This document shows positions 46,202 through 55,949 of a stretch of 64,000 nucleotides of DNA, piece by piece. A program made the translations under genes and the position numbers. Below the pieces are notes generated by a model, which searched no databases, was not told where the DNA came from, and saw only the letters and a program-made list of their open reading frames with translations. This DNA is from Bacteroidales bacterium MB20-C3-3 (GTDB lineage Bacteria > Bacteroidota > Bacteroidia > Bacteroidales > UBA932), in NCBI GenBank assembly GCA_035609245.1, contig CP141202.1, positions 124,001 to 188,000 on the forward strand. The letters are read 5' to 3'. The stretch's first letter is position 1; each line of letters begins with the position of its first letter.

Positions 46202-47872
46202 ATGGAAGAGACAAAGGCAGCTGCGGCAGAGGAGAGACAACTTAATTTTATTGAGGAGATTGTTGAGAGGGATTTGCAAGAGGGAAAACATAAATCAATA
46301 TTAACCCGCTTCCCTCCTGAACCCAATGGATATCTGCATATTGGACATGCAAAAAGTATTTGTCTCAATTTTGGACTTGCAAAAAAATATGGCGGAAAGA
46401 CAAATCTTAGATTCGATGATACTAATCCCACTAAGGAGGATGTAGAGTATGTTGATTCAATAAAAGAGGATGTTAAATGGCTCGGCTTTGATTGGGCAGG
46501 TGAGTTTTATGCTTCCGATTATTTTGAGCAGCTTTATGAATGGGCTGTTCTTATGATTAAGAAGGGTATTGCATATGTAGATGATCAGACTCAGGAGCAG
46601 ATAAGAATTAACAGGGGTACCGTAACTCGTCCCGGAATACCCAGTCCGTGGAGAGATAGGGCTGTAGAAGAGAACCTTGATCTTTTCCGCAGAATGAGAG
46701 ATGGAGAGTTTGGTGATGGAGAGAGGGTTCTCAGAGCAAAAATTGATATGTCTCACAGCAATATGCTAATGAGGGATCCAATATTATACAGAATTATTCA
46801 CACTCATCACCACAGAACAGGTGACTCCTGGTGCATATATCCAATGTATGACTACGCACATGGACAGAGTGACTCAATAGAGAAGATCACACACTCAATA
46901 TGCACACTAGAATTTGATGTTCATCGCCCGCTTTATGACTGGTTTATTGAAAAGCTGGAGATTTTTCCGTCAAGACAGTATGAGTTTGCCAGGCTCAATC
47001 TTACATATACAGTTATGTCTAAAAGGAAGCTTCTTGAATTGGTGAAAAATGGTTATGTAACAAGCTGGGACGATCCAAGAATGCCTACTATATGTGGTTT
47101 GAGAAGAAGGGGGTATACTCCTGAAAGCATTAGGCTCTTTGCCGATAAGGTTGGCGTAGCCAAAAGGGACAATATTATTGACCTTTCACTGCTTGAGTGG
47201 TGTGTCAGAGAGGATCTTAACAAACGAGCCAACAGATATATGGCTGTAATCGATCCTGTTAAGCTAACCATTTCAAATTATCCTGAGGGAGAGACTGAGA
47301 TTTTTAAAGCTCCGGTAAATCAGGAAAATAGCGAAGCAGGTTTCAGGGATGTCCCTTTCTCTAGGGAGCTGTTTATTGAAAGAGAGGATTTTATGGAGAT
47401 CCCTTCAAAAAAATATTTCAGACTAAAGCCGGGAGGAGAGGTGAGACTTAAGTACTCTTATATAATTAAATGCGAAGAGATTGTTAAAGACTCAGAGGGC
47501 AATATTGTTGAAATTATTTGTACTTACGATCCTCAAAGCAGACCCGGAACCGGAGAGTGGAGATCTGTTAAAGGTACAATTCATTGGCTATCCGCTTCTC
47601 ACGCAATTGAGGCTGAGGTGAGACTTTTTGACAGATTGTTCACTGAAGCTGAGATGGATTCAATTCCTGAAGATAAGAGCTACATAGATTTTTTGAATCC
47701 TGAATCCCTTGTGGTAAAGAGAGGATATGCCGAACCTTCGCTTAAGGAGGATATCTCTGAAATTGCCGTCCAGTTTGAAAGAAATGGCTATTTTGTTAAA
47801 GATTCAGATTCAACACCTGATAAGCTGGTTTATAATAAAACTGTGGGTCTTAAATCAACCTGGGCTCAATAA
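46202..47872 (+). CDS. glnS: Glutaminyl-tRNA synthetase
   Basis: A 556-residue class I synthetase that charges tRNA-Gln directly. HIGH is at residues 46-49 ([10 protein letters not shown]), the KMSKS equivalent is VMSKR (272-274 = MSK), and the GlnRS-specific [11 protein letters not shown] segment and beta-barrel anticodon-binding domain are present. GlnRS rather than GluRS is indicated by the length and the C-terminal two-barrel region. A non-discriminating GluRS/GatCAB route is therefore not required for Gln. It ends 6 nt from the convergent MATE gene. Confidence 0.96.
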   Translation: MEETKAAAAEERQLNFIEEIVERDLQEGKHKSILTRFPPEPNGYLHIGHAKSICLNFGLAKKYGGKTNLRFDDTNPTKEDVEYVDSIKEDVKWLGFDWAGEFYASDYFEQLYEWAVLMIKKGIAYVDDQTQEQIRINRGTVTRPGIPSPWRDRAVEENLDLFRRMRDGEFGDGERVLRAKIDMSHSNMLMRDPILYRIIHTHHHRTGDSWCIYPMYDYAHGQSDSIEKITHSICTLEFDVHRPLYDWFIEKLEIFPSRQYEFARLNLTYTVMSKRKLLELVKNGYVTSWDDPRMPTICGLRRRGYTPESIRLFADKVGVAKRDNIIDLSLLEWCVREDLNKRANRYMAVIDPVKLTISNYPEGETEIFKAPVNQENSEAGFRDVPFSRELFIEREDFMEIPSKKYFRLKPGGEVRLKYSYIIKCEEIVKDSEGNIVEIICTYDPQSRPGTGEWRSVKGTIHWLSASHAIEAEVRLFDRLFTEAEMDSIPEDKSYIDFLNPESLVVKRGYAEPSLKEDISEIAVQFERNGYFVKDSDSTPDKLVYNKTVGLKSTWAQ

Positions 47873-47878
47873 CAATTT

Positions 47879-49246
47879 CTAACTCATTGCTGTCTTTACC
47901 CTGTGCTTTTTCCAAAGGCCTGAATTATAGTAAAGTATTGCTCCAATACATCCGATTGTCCAACCGGCCGGGATTGACCACCAAATCCCTTTTGCCCCAA
48001 AATAGTCTGACAGAATGTAGGCAAGAGGGATTCTTATAATCCATAATGATAATGTTGTTATAAGCATAGGAACAAATGTGGCGCCTGCTCCTCTGGTTAC
48101 TCCATTTACCACAAACATTGTTGTAAAGAGGATGTAGAATGATGTTACTATTATCAAATACTCTTTACCGGTCTTTATTATCTCATCATAGTAAGGTGAC
48201 CCTGAATCAACGAAGAGATGCATTATGTTTTCTCCAAAGAAGACAACAATAAGAGTAAGAAAAATACATATTACTGTCGAATATTTAAGGGTTGCCCATA
48301 ATCCGTTTCTTATCCTGTCAAATCTTTCTGCACCAAGATTTTGACCAACGAATGATGAGAGAGCAGCTGCAAGATTCATTGCAGGCATTGATACGAACAT
48401 ATCTACCCTTCCCGCCGCTGTATAGGCCGCCAGAGTAGCTACTCCAAAGGGAGATACTATGCCGAGAAGTGCCATATTTCCCAGCCCGACTAAGGTTTGC
48501 TGAACTCCGGACGGAAGACCGATTTTTAAAGAGAGCCTGAAGTTATCCCAGTCAAATTCCCATTTTTTCCAGTTAAGATTAAATTTTATTATGTTTTCCT
48601 CTCTTTTATTCAGGTGATACCATAGAGCCAGCCAAGCCAAAACAGATGATATTCCCGTTGCCCAAGCTACTCCCTCAATTCCCCAATTGAACACAAGCAC
48701 AAAGAGAAGGTCAAGTATCATATTGAGTATAATTGAACCAATGGTAAAATATATTGGGGTAAGAGAGTTTCCAACACCTCTTAGTATGGCTGAAATCCCA
48801 AAAAGCATAAAGGAGGGGAGCGTGGTTGTTACTATTACAATATCAAAATATCTTACTGCGTCAGGTAATACCTCATCAGGAATTGATAAAAATTGAAAAA
48901 TGGGCTTACTGAATATGAAAAAAATAATTGTAAGTATAATAGAGCTTATAAGCAGAAATATCTGCAGAGTATCTGAAGTTATTTTAACTTTTTTTAAATT
49001 TTTTGCCCCAAAATATTGTGAAACAAGTACAGATCCTCCAATTGTAATTCCTGCTACAAGTGCAGAAAGTGTGAACAGGATGGGGAAACTGGCACCAACC
49101 GCAGCAAGAGCAACTGACCCCACAAATTTCCCAACGACAATACTATCTACAATATTGTATAGTTGCTGAAAAATATTACCAATAAACATGGGGATGGCAA
49201 AGAGTAAAATTTGTTTTCCCTCTTTCCCCTGTGTAAGATCCTTCAT
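47879..49246 (-). CDS. MATE family efflux transporter
   Basis: A 455-residue, 12-helix multidrug and toxin extrusion protein. The N-terminal half contains FAIPMFIGNIFQQLYNIVDS and FVGSVALAAVGAS; the second half repeats the fold with the AAALSSFVGQNLGAE motif typical of DinF/NorM-like MATE proteins. It exchanges Na+ or H+ for cationic drugs; the substrate is not known. A TATATTTG box lies 18 nt upstream. Confidence 0.9.
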   Translation of the reverse strand: MKDLTQGKEGKQILLFAIPMFIGNIFQQLYNIVDSIVVGKFVGSVALAAVGASFPILFTLSALVAGITIGGSVLVSQYFGAKNLKKVKITSDTLQIFLLISSIILTIIFFIFSKPIFQFLSIPDEVLPDAVRYFDIVIVTTTLPSFMLFGISAILRGVGNSLTPIYFTIGSIILNMILDLLFVLVFNWGIEGVAWATGISSVLAWLALWYHLNKREENIIKFNLNWKKWEFDWDNFRLSLKIGLPSGVQQTLVGLGNMALLGIVSPFGVATLAAYTAAGRVDMFVSMPAMNLAAALSSFVGQNLGAERFDRIRNGLWATLKYSTVICIFLTLIVVFFGENIMHLFVDSGSPYYDEIIKTGKEYLIIVTSFYILFTTMFVVNGVTRGAGATFVPMLITTLSLWIIRIPLAYILSDYFGAKGIWWSIPAGWTIGCIGAILYYNSGLWKKHRVKTAMS

Positions 49247-49263
49247 TTGCGAAAATTTGTGCG

Positions 49264-49271
49264 CAAATATA
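49264..49271 (-). promoter_or_regulatory. -7 box (TATATTTG) for the MATE gene
   Basis: Matches TAnnTTTG on the minus strand, 17 nt before the ATG at 49246. No -33 match. Confidence 0.4.
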
Positions 49272-49290
49272 AGAATTTATAACGAACAGG

Positions 49291-50199
49291 CTAGAACCTT
49301 TTTGTATAGGTATGACAGTATGGCTGTGTCCCCTTTCTCAAATAGTAGTCCTGATGATACTTTTCTGCAGGATAGAATTTTTCTGCTTTAGTAATCTTTG
49401 TTGCAACTCTGTACCCTTTTGTCTTAAGCTTTTCAACTAGAGATTTTGCAACCTCTTTCTGTTGTTCGGAAGTGTAAAAAATTTCCGATCTGTATTGTGT
49501 CCCTATATCCGGTCCCTGACGGTTTACCTGGGTAGGGTCGTGAATTTCGAAGAATTGCATAGTAAGTTTTTCATAACTTATCAGAGAGGCATCATAAATA
49601 ACCTCAACAGCCTCTGCATGACCACTTGTGCCACTGCTAACCTCTTCATATGTTGGATTTGAGAGACTCCCTCCTGTATATCCGCTCTCTACTGAGATTA
49701 CTCCCGGAAGGCTCCTCAGAAGATGCTCTACACCCCAGAAACATCCTCCTGCAAAAATTGCTCTCTCTCTCTTCATTGGAAGAAACTCCATTGATATAGA
49801 GTTTACACAGTGGCGTATGTTTTTAGAAGTGAATCTTTCACCCAAAAAAACATGACCAAGATGCCCTCCACAATTTGAACATACAATTTCTGTCCGTATT
49901 CCGTCTGCATCTCGTTTTCTGGTTACTGCACCCGGGATCTCTTCATCAAAGCTTGGCCAGCCGCATCCAGCATCAAATTTTGATGTTGAATTGTAAAGTG
50001 GATTTCCACATTGCCTGCAGATATAGGTTCCCTTCTCCTCATGTTTGTAAAATTTCCCCGTAAAGGGAGCTTCAGTCCCTTTATGGATAATAATTTTTTT
50101 CTCCTGTTCTGTAAGCGGTTTCATATTCTGTGAGTCCATAGTGCTTGAGAAAATTATAAAAATCAATAATAGAGATAATATTTTCATGGCTTTAGTCAT
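49291..50199 (-). CDS. msrBA: Exported MsrB-MsrA fusion, peptide methionine sulfoxide reductase
   Basis: A 302-residue bifunctional enzyme that reduces both diastereomers of methionine sulfoxide. A hydrophobic signal (about residues 5-20) precedes an N-terminal MsrB domain: Zn cysteines C61/C64 and C107/C110, and catalytic C131 in RHCVNS. The MsrA domain follows, with catalytic C153 in GGCFWGVE. The domain order is MsrB then MsrA, as seen in some Bacteroidota proteins, the reverse of the MsrA-MsrB order of PilB-type proteins. The signal peptide places it in the periplasm. Its ATG abuts the nfo stop directly. Confidence 0.92.
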   Translation of the reverse strand: MTKAMKILSLLLIFIIFSSTMDSQNMKPLTEQEKKIIIHKGTEAPFTGKFYKHEEKGTYICRQCGNPLYNSTSKFDAGCGWPSFDEEIPGAVTRKRDADGIRTEIVCSNCGGHLGHVFLGERFTSKNIRHCVNSISMEFLPMKRERAIFAGGCFWGVEHLLRSLPGVISVESGYTGGSLSNPTYEEVSSGTSGHAEAVEVIYDASLISYEKLTMQFFEIHDPTQVNRQGPDIGTQYRSEIFYTSEQQKEVAKSLVEKLKTKGYRVATKITKAEKFYPAEKYHQDYYLRKGTQPYCHTYTKRF

Positions 50200-51045
50200 T
50201 TATATAATGCTCCAGCCTTTGAGCTGAGCAATCTCTTCTGGCCAGATCTCCTCGTCTGGGGTTTCAAGTATCAGCGGGATATTGTCAAATCTTGGATCTT
50301 TCATTAATAGTTTGAATGTCTCTTCGCCCAGCTGGCCTTTACCAAGTGAGTCATGTCTGTCAACCCTGGAGTTGAGACCTTTTTTTGCATCGTTTAGATG
50401 CATCCCCCTGAGATATTTAAATCCAACAATTTTATCAAAATGTTCAAAGGCCTCTTGAAATCCTCTTTCGTTTGAGAGGTCATATCCTGCAGCAAATGAG
50501 TGACATGTGTCAATACATACACCAACTCTTGATTTATCTTCAACCTGATCAATTATCTCGGCAATCTGTTCAAAAGTATGACCAAGATTACTCCCCTGAC
50601 CGGCTGTATTCTCAATCACAGCTGTAACTCCTCTGGTCTTGTCAAGTGTAATGTTAATAGATTCAGCAATTCTGGAGAGACATTCACTAATTGATATTTT
50701 CCCAAGGTGGCTGCCAGGGTGAAAATTTAGTCTGTCAAGACCAAGTTGTTCACATCTCTGCATCTCATCCAGAAAAGCAGCTCTTGATTTATCAAGCCCC
50801 TCCTGTTCAGGATGTCCCAGATTAATTAGATAACTGTCATGAGGAAGAATCTGGAATGGTTTATATCCTAATTCAAGACATTTACTCTTAAAATTTTCAA
50901 TGCTTTTTTGTGACAGAGGTGCCGAAACCCACTGCCTCTGATTTTTTGTAAATAGTGCAAAAGCAGTTGCTCCAATTTTATTTGCATTTACCGGAGAGTT
51001 TTCCACTCCCCCTGATGAGCTTACATGTGTGCCAATGTATTTCAT
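50200..51045 (-). CDS. nfo: Endonuclease IV (AP endonuclease)
   Basis: A 281-residue Zn-dependent AP endonuclease of base excision repair. The barrel signatures are THVSSSGGV near the N-terminus, [39 protein letters not shown]...RHDSLGKG and LETP; together they supply the trinuclear Zn ligands. The start at 51045 (MKYIGTHVS) is chosen because it gives the standard N-terminus and begins after the recG stop at 51068; a longer frame to 51099 would overlap recG. It is co-directional with recG and msrBA, forming a repair/oxidative damage group. Confidence 0.95.
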   Translation of the reverse strand: MKYIGTHVSSSGGVENSPVNANKIGATAFALFTKNQRQWVSAPLSQKSIENFKSKCLELGYKPFQILPHDSYLINLGHPEQEGLDKSRAAFLDEMQRCEQLGLDRLNFHPGSHLGKISISECLSRIAESINITLDKTRGVTAVIENTAGQGSNLGHTFEQIAEIIDQVEDKSRVGVCIDTCHSFAAGYDLSNERGFQEAFEHFDKIVGFKYLRGMHLNDAKKGLNSRVDRHDSLGKGQLGEETFKLLMKDPRFDNIPLILETPDEEIWPEEIAQLKGWSII

Positions 51046-51067
51046 TTTTTGTATGTTGTCAAAATTT

Positions 51068-53176
51068 TTAACTAATTCTGGAGAAATCCTCCTGTGCACC
51101 TCTGAGTTTAGCTAACTTATCGCGAAGCATCTGATTTGCCGGTCTCTCAATAAAAGGATCAGAGTCCAGGAGAGAGAGAGCAGTTCTTCTTGCCTCCTCC
51201 AGTATCTGTGAATCTTTTGCAAGATCTGCCAGCTTAAGATCTATAGGAAGTCCACTCTGCTGAGTTCCCTCTATATCCCCCGGACCGCGCATTCTCATAT
51301 CGGCCTCAGCCAGCTCAAATCCATCCTGAGTGGAGCACATAAGGTCAATCCTTTGTTTTGACTCTTTTGTTAGTTTATGTCCTGTCATCAGGATACAATA
51401 TGAGCTTTCTGCTCCTCTTCCCACTCTTCCCCTAAGCTGATGAAGCTGAGAGAGACCAAACCTCTCGGCACTCTCTATCATCATAACTGAGGCGTTAGGC
51501 ACATCAACTCCAACCTCTATAACAGATGTTGATACCAGAATGTTTGCTTTACCTGAAGCAAAAAGTTCCATATCGTATGCTTTGTCTTCATTTTTTTGCT
51601 TGCCGTGAACAACAGCTGTTACATATTCAGGTGCAGGAAACTCGCGTATAATGTTTTCGTATCCCTCTTGAAGGTTTTTATAATCAAGCGTCTCGCTCTC
51701 ATTGATAAGAGGATATACAATAAAGATTTGCCTCCCTTTTGAAATCTCCTCTTTCATGAATTCGTAAATCTTTTTCCTGTATGACTCGGTTGAGTGTATT
51801 GTCCTTATACTTTTTCTTCCCGGAGGTAGTTCATCAATTACTGAAACATCAAGGTCTCCGTAAAGAGTCATTGCAAGTGTGCGCGGTATAGGGGTGGCTG
51901 TCATCACAAGGACATGGGGAAGAGTATCGCTGTTTTTACTCCATAGCTTTGCTCTTTGTTCAACACCAAATCTGTGCTGTTCATCAATTACGGCAAAGCC
52001 TAAATTTCTGAACTGGACACTCTCTTCAATCAGTGCATGAGTGCCAAAGAGTAAATGTATTGTGCCATTGGTTAGCCCTTCAGCTATCTCTCGTCTCTCT
52101 TTTGCTTTAGTGCTACCAGTCAGGAGTGCTGTCTTTATTCCGGTATTTTCTAAAAGTTTAGCAGAGTTGTTATAATGCTGATTAGCAAGGACTTCAGTTG
52201 GAGCCATTATACAAGACTGATATCCGCTGTCAGCAGATAGAAGTGAACACAGTAATGCAACCATTGTTTTACCGCTACCAACATCTCCTTGTAGCAATCT
52301 ATTCATTTGTCTTCCTGACTTGAAATCTTCACGAACTTCACGAATAACTCTTTTTTGTGCATTAGTGAGTTCAAAGGGGATATTGTTATAGCATTTATTA
52401 AAGAAGTCTCCAACTTTGTGCATGATTATACCCCTTGCATTTCGCTCTCTTATACTTTTTTGCCTTAGTAATGAGAGTTGGAGATAGAACAACTCTTCAA
52501 ACTTGAATCTGAATTGAGCAGATGCAAGTTTTTTCATGTCAGAAGGAAAATGAATCATCTGAAGAGCCTCTTTTACCGGCATTAATTTTTTTTCGGCTGA
52601 AATATTCTCTGGAAGAGTCTCCTGTATTCCCTCAATACATTGCTTGAGAAGAGTGGCTTGCATTCTTGCAATAACCTTGTTCCCCAGTCCGCTGCTTCTG
52701 AGTCTCTCTGTCGAGGAGTAGACTCCTATCATATTCCCTATATAAAACGGGTTCTCTTCGTTAACGGAGTCAATCTCTGGATGGACAATGTTAAGACTTT
52801 GATTAAAAATTGTAGGTTTCCCAAATATTATATATTCATGATTTGTTTTAAGCCTCTCTTTTGTCCATTTAATTCCTTGAAAGAAGACAAGATCTATGGC
52901 ACCAGTAGGGTCTGTCAGTGTTGCAACTAGTCTTTTTGCAGGCCCTTTTTCACCAAGCAGAGTAATTCTGGAAATTTTCCCCCTCAGTTGAATATAGCTC
53001 ATAGAGGGTTCAATTTCGCTGATTGTATAGATTCTGCTGCGATCAATATATCTGAAAGGGAAAAAATAGAGCATGTCACTAAATGTTTTGATATTTAGCT
53101 CCTTCTCCAAAAGGGTGGCTCTTCTTGGACCAACACCACTGAGGAATTTTATGTCACTTTCAAGAATACCAGGCAT
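51068..53176 (-). CDS. recG: ATP-dependent DNA helicase RecG
   Basis: A 702-residue SF2 helicase that remodels stalled forks and branched DNA. It has the N-terminal wedge/OB domain ([13 protein letters not shown] and FPFRYIDRS), Walker A GDVGSGKT (K303), DEQHRFG as motif [10 protein letters not shown] as motif III, and the C-terminal QLRGRVGRG motif VI. 702 aa is normal. It is first in a recG-nfo-msrBA unit. Confidence 0.96.
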   Translation of the reverse strand: MPGILESDIKFLSGVGPRRATLLEKELNIKTFSDMLYFFPFRYIDRSRIYTISEIEPSMSYIQLRGKISRITLLGEKGPAKRLVATLTDPTGAIDLVFFQGIKWTKERLKTNHEYIIFGKPTIFNQSLNIVHPEIDSVNEENPFYIGNMIGVYSSTERLRSSGLGNKVIARMQATLLKQCIEGIQETLPENISAEKKLMPVKEALQMIHFPSDMKKLASAQFRFKFEELFYLQLSLLRQKSIRERNARGIIMHKVGDFFNKCYNNIPFELTNAQKRVIREVREDFKSGRQMNRLLQGDVGSGKTMVALLCSLLSADSGYQSCIMAPTEVLANQHYNNSAKLLENTGIKTALLTGSTKAKERREIAEGLTNGTIHLLFGTHALIEESVQFRNLGFAVIDEQHRFGVEQRAKLWSKNSDTLPHVLVMTATPIPRTLAMTLYGDLDVSVIDELPPGRKSIRTIHSTESYRKKIYEFMKEEISKGRQIFIVYPLINESETLDYKNLQEGYENIIREFPAPEYVTAVVHGKQKNEDKAYDMELFASGKANILVSTSVIEVGVDVPNASVMMIESAERFGLSQLHQLRGRVGRGAESSYCILMTGHKLTKESKQRIDLMCSTQDGFELAEADMRMRGPGDIEGTQQSGLPIDLKLADLAKDSQILEEARRTALSLLDSDPFIERPANQMLRDKLAKLRGAQEDFSRIS

Positions 53177-53180
53177 ATCG

Positions 53181-53188
53181 CAAAGTTA
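53181..53188 (-). promoter_or_regulatory. Possible -7 box (TAACTTTG) very close to the recG start
   Basis: Matches TAnnTTTG on the minus strand, but only 4 nt separate it from the recG ATG, so a transcript from it would have almost no leader. No -33 element. Treat as tentative. Confidence 0.3.
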
Positions 53189-53240
53189 ATAATCTTGACA
53201 GATTTTTGTATCTTGCGTCAAATTTGTTGAGATACATATT

Positions 53241-54302
53241 ATGAGCAATAAAATCGTAGTTGGAATAACCCAGGGAGACAGTAACAGTATATCATACGAG
53301 GTAATTATCAAAGCACTTACAGATGCCAGAATACTGGAACTTTGCACTCCTGTAATTTACGGTTCCTCTAAACTATTTGGTTATTATAAAAAACAGATAA
53401 ATGATGCAGATGGTATTGTCCCAAATGTTATCTCAGCCCCATCTGAAATTCATCATAAAAGGGTAAACATAATCAATTGTGTTCCTGAAAGTGTTACCGC
53501 AGAGCCAGGAAGATCAACCACAGAGAGTTCAAGAGGCGCTTTTCTATCTCTTGAGAAAGCGATTAACCATATAAAAAACGGAGAGATTGATGTTCTGGTT
53601 ACAGGACCATTTAATAAAGCATCTATGAAAAGTGATGGCTTTATTTTTCCGGGACATACTGAGTATCTTACTAAAGAGTTCCAAAAAGAGGACTCTTTGA
53701 TGTTTATGATATCTTCATCACTAAAAGTGGGCGTTGTTACAAATCATATACCTGTAAGCGAGGTTCCTCAAAATATTACAAAGGAGAAGATTGCAAAAAA
53801 GGCCAGACTGATGATAGATTCTCTAAAACGGGACTTTGGTATTGAGTATCCAAAGATTGCGGTTTTATCTCTCAATCCTCATGCAGGGGAGGAGGGTATG
53901 CTTGGCAGTGAGGAGATTGAAATAATCAGGCCATCAATAGCAGAGTTAAAAGAGGAGGGGCATCTTGTATTTGGTCCATTTGCTCCGGATGGTTTTTTTG
54001 CATCCCCTTCAATAAATAAATTTGATGCTGTGCTTGCAATGTATCACGATCAGGGTTTAATCCCTTTTAAGGCTCTCTCTCCTGATGATGGTATAAACTA
54101 TACAGCGGGATTACCAATTGTCAGAACCTCTCCTGATCATGGAACGGCTTACGATATTGCCGGAAAAAACATTGCAAATCATACCTCTATCTTAAACGCA
54201 ATATATAGTGCAGTTGACATTTTCAGAAAGAGAATTGAGTATGAGGAGTTAAGAAAGAATCCGCTTAAAGTAGAAATACCTGCTTCAAGAGGCAATGATT
54301 GA
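53241..54302 (+). CDS. pdxA: 4-hydroxythreonine-4-phosphate dehydrogenase
   Basis: A 353-residue enzyme of the DXP-dependent pyridoxal phosphate pathway, oxidising 4-phosphohydroxy-L-threonine. The signatures are GITQGDSNSISYE at the N-terminus, VTGPFNKASMKSDGF and PGHTEYL, metal-binding YHDQGLIPFK, and TSPDHGTAYDIAG. The length is slightly above the E. coli enzyme. It overlaps rnhA by 8 nt. Confidence 0.95.
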   Translation: MSNKIVVGITQGDSNSISYEVIIKALTDARILELCTPVIYGSSKLFGYYKKQINDADGIVPNVISAPSEIHHKRVNIINCVPESVTAEPGRSTTESSRGAFLSLEKAINHIKNGEIDVLVTGPFNKASMKSDGFIFPGHTEYLTKEFQKEDSLMFMISSSLKVGVVTNHIPVSEVPQNITKEKIAKKARLMIDSLKRDFGIEYPKIAVLSLNPHAGEEGMLGSEEIEIIRPSIAELKEEGHLVFGPFAPDGFFASPSINKFDAVLAMYHDQGLIPFKALSPDDGINYTAGLPIVRTSPDHGTAYDIAGKNIANHTSILNAIYSAVDIFRKRIEYEELRKNPLKVEIPASRGND

Positions 54303-54765
54303 GCTTTACACAGATGGTGCATCCAGGGGTAATCCCGGTCCGGGAGGATATGGAGTAGTCCTTAAGAGTGGACATCACAGAAAAGAGCTCTCCGGAGGTT
54401 TTGAATTGACTACCAATAACAGAATGGAGCTTCTTGCTGTAATTACAGGCCTTGAGACTCTTCGCAAAGCTGGTTCTGAGGTGACTGTTTATTCAGATTC
54501 ATCATATGTTTGTGATGCTGTTAATAAAGGTTGGCTTTTTGGTTGGGAGGCAAAAAATTTTTCAGGGAAAAAAAACAGCGATTTGTGGCTAAGATTCTTG
54601 AAAATTTACAGAAAACACAAAGTGAAGTTCGTTTGGATTAAAGGTCATGCAGGGCATCCGGAAAATGAAAGATGCGATACTCTGGCTGTAGAGGCCTCCA
54701 AGGAGCCCTTACTCAAAAAAGATGAAGGTTATATTGTTGAAGTTGTTAATACCCTGGGGTTATAA
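54295..54765 (+). CDS. rnhA: Ribonuclease HI
   Basis: A 156-residue enzyme that cleaves RNA in RNA-DNA hybrids. The catalytic residues D7 (YTDGAS), E45 (NNRMELLA), D68 (YSDSSY) and D128 (ERCDTLA), with H118 in the flexible loop, are all present. The C-terminal tail overlaps the 3' end of the convergent mqnC by 37 nt. It overlaps pdxA at its 5' end. Confidence 0.95.
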   Translation: MIELYTDGASRGNPGPGGYGVVLKSGHHRKELSGGFELTTNNRMELLAVITGLETLRKAGSEVTVYSDSSYVCDAVNKGWLFGWEAKNFSGKKNSDLWLRFLKIYRKHKVKFVWIKGHAGHPENERCDTLAVEASKEPLLKKDEGYIVEVVNTLGL

Positions 54766-55835
54766 TCCTGATCTCGCAGCCAAGGCTCAAAGCCAGCTTC
54801 TTTTATTGTATTAACCATTTCAGCCGAATCCAGTTTATGCTCGGCTCCTGCAGAAGAGACTACATTTTCTTCAATCATGATTGATCCCATATCATCTGCT
54901 CCCGAATGAAGCGCAAGCATTCCCGTCTCTCTTCCTGTTGTCAGCCAGGATGCCTGGATATGAGCAATATTATTAAGCACTATCCTGCTTATGGCTACCA
55001 TCTTAAGATGTTCTACAATTGAAATCTCGCGGGTTTCATATCTTTCGACAAGCTTTGTGCCTTCTGTCTGCATTGGCCAGCATATAAATGCTCTGAAGCC
55101 GGGTGATTCTTTTGGACGCTTTGACTGGAGATCTCTGATTTTAATTAAGTGGTCAACTCTCTCTTCAATAGTCTCAATATGTCCGTATACCATTGTAGCA
55201 GTTGTTCCAAGTCCCATTTTATGAGCAATCTCCATAACTTCTAACCATTGTGAAGTGGTTGGTTTTCCAGGAGATAGCTGTTTTCTTACCCGATCTGTCA
55301 GGATTTCGGCGCCGGCACCCGGAAGAGTGTTTAAACCAGCATCTATAAGTCTTGTGAGGGTCTCTTCTATTGTAAGAGAACTTAATCTGGCAATATGCGA
55401 AATTTCAGGAGGGCCAAAGGCATTAAGTTTAATCGAAGGGTCAATGGATTTTATTGTTTTTAAAAGTTTTTCGTAATATGATATGTCATAGTGCGGATGA
55501 AGCCCTCCCTGAAGAAGTATCTGGTCGCCTCCCAGTTGCCGGAGATGTTTTATCTTCTCTTCTAACTCTTGAGAATTAATTGTGTATGACCTCTCTTTAT
55601 CTGAAAGTTTACAGTGAAAATTGCAAAAGAGGCACCCGGATATACAGACATTTGTGTAGTTTATATTACGGTCAATTTGCCAGCTTACTCTCTTTTCCGG
55701 TATTTTTGCAAATCTGATTTTCTGAGCCAGTGAAAAAAGTTGAAAAGGGGGAGCTTCGTTAAAAAGCCTTACACCTTCATCTATTGTGAGATTAGTGAGA
55801 GAGAGGGCTTTTGTATATAATGTATTTAAAGTCAT
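54729..55835 (-). CDS. mqnC: Cyclic dehypoxanthinyl futalosine synthase (MqnC)
   Basis: A 368-residue radical SAM enzyme of the futalosine route to menaquinone, cyclising dehypoxanthinyl futalosine. The CX3CX2C motif is C64, C68, C71 (NVCISGCLFC). The C-terminal GADDMGSIMIEENVVSSAGA segment and RAFICWPMQTEGTKL distinguish MqnC from MqnE and from CofH. The ATG at 55835 is preferred to the longer frame (start 55895), whose extra 20 residues are unlike the family. Other mqn genes are not in the window. It overlaps rnhA by 37 nt at the 3' end. Confidence 0.9.
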   Translation of the reverse strand: MTLNTLYTKALSLTNLTIDEGVRLFNEAPPFQLFSLAQKIRFAKIPEKRVSWQIDRNINYTNVCISGCLFCNFHCKLSDKERSYTINSQELEEKIKHLRQLGGDQILLQGGLHPHYDISYYEKLLKTIKSIDPSIKLNAFGPPEISHIARLSSLTIEETLTRLIDAGLNTLPGAGAEILTDRVRKQLSPGKPTTSQWLEVMEIAHKMGLGTTATMVYGHIETIEERVDHLIKIRDLQSKRPKESPGFRAFICWPMQTEGTKLVERYETREISIVEHLKMVAISRIVLNNIAHIQASWLTTGRETGMLALHSGADDMGSIMIEENVVSSAGAEHKLDSAEMVNTIKEAGFEPWLRDQDYNPRVLTTSTI

Positions 55836-55861
55836 ATTGTTAATTCTCTTATTGAATATTG

Positions 55862-55869
55862 CAAAAGTA
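55862..55869 (-). promoter_or_regulatory. -7 box (TACTTTTG) for mqnC
   Basis: Matches TAnnTTTG on the minus strand, 26 nt before the preferred mqnC ATG. It lies downstream of the alternative start at 55895 and therefore supports the shorter protein. A TTTG is present 23 nt further upstream, longer than the usual spacing. Confidence 0.5.
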
Positions 55870-55901
55870 AAAGAATTATTTAAGAAGTGTCGCAAAATAG
55901 G

Positions 55902-55909
55902 TATATTTG
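55902..55909 (+). promoter_or_regulatory. -7 box (TATATTTG) for gpsA-pgi-addBA
   Basis: Matches TAnnTTTG, 40 nt before the gpsA ATG, with a weak TTTA at the -33 position (55879-55882, spacer 19). Confidence 0.5.
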
Positions 55910-55949
55910 TATAATGATTTGTTGCAAATTAATTCACATTCAATAATAA

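Noticed and set aside
53203-53232. TTGACA sequence upstream of pdxA, like an E. coli -35 box
   Set aside because: No matching -10 at 17 nt and the phylum does not use this consensus; taken as chance.
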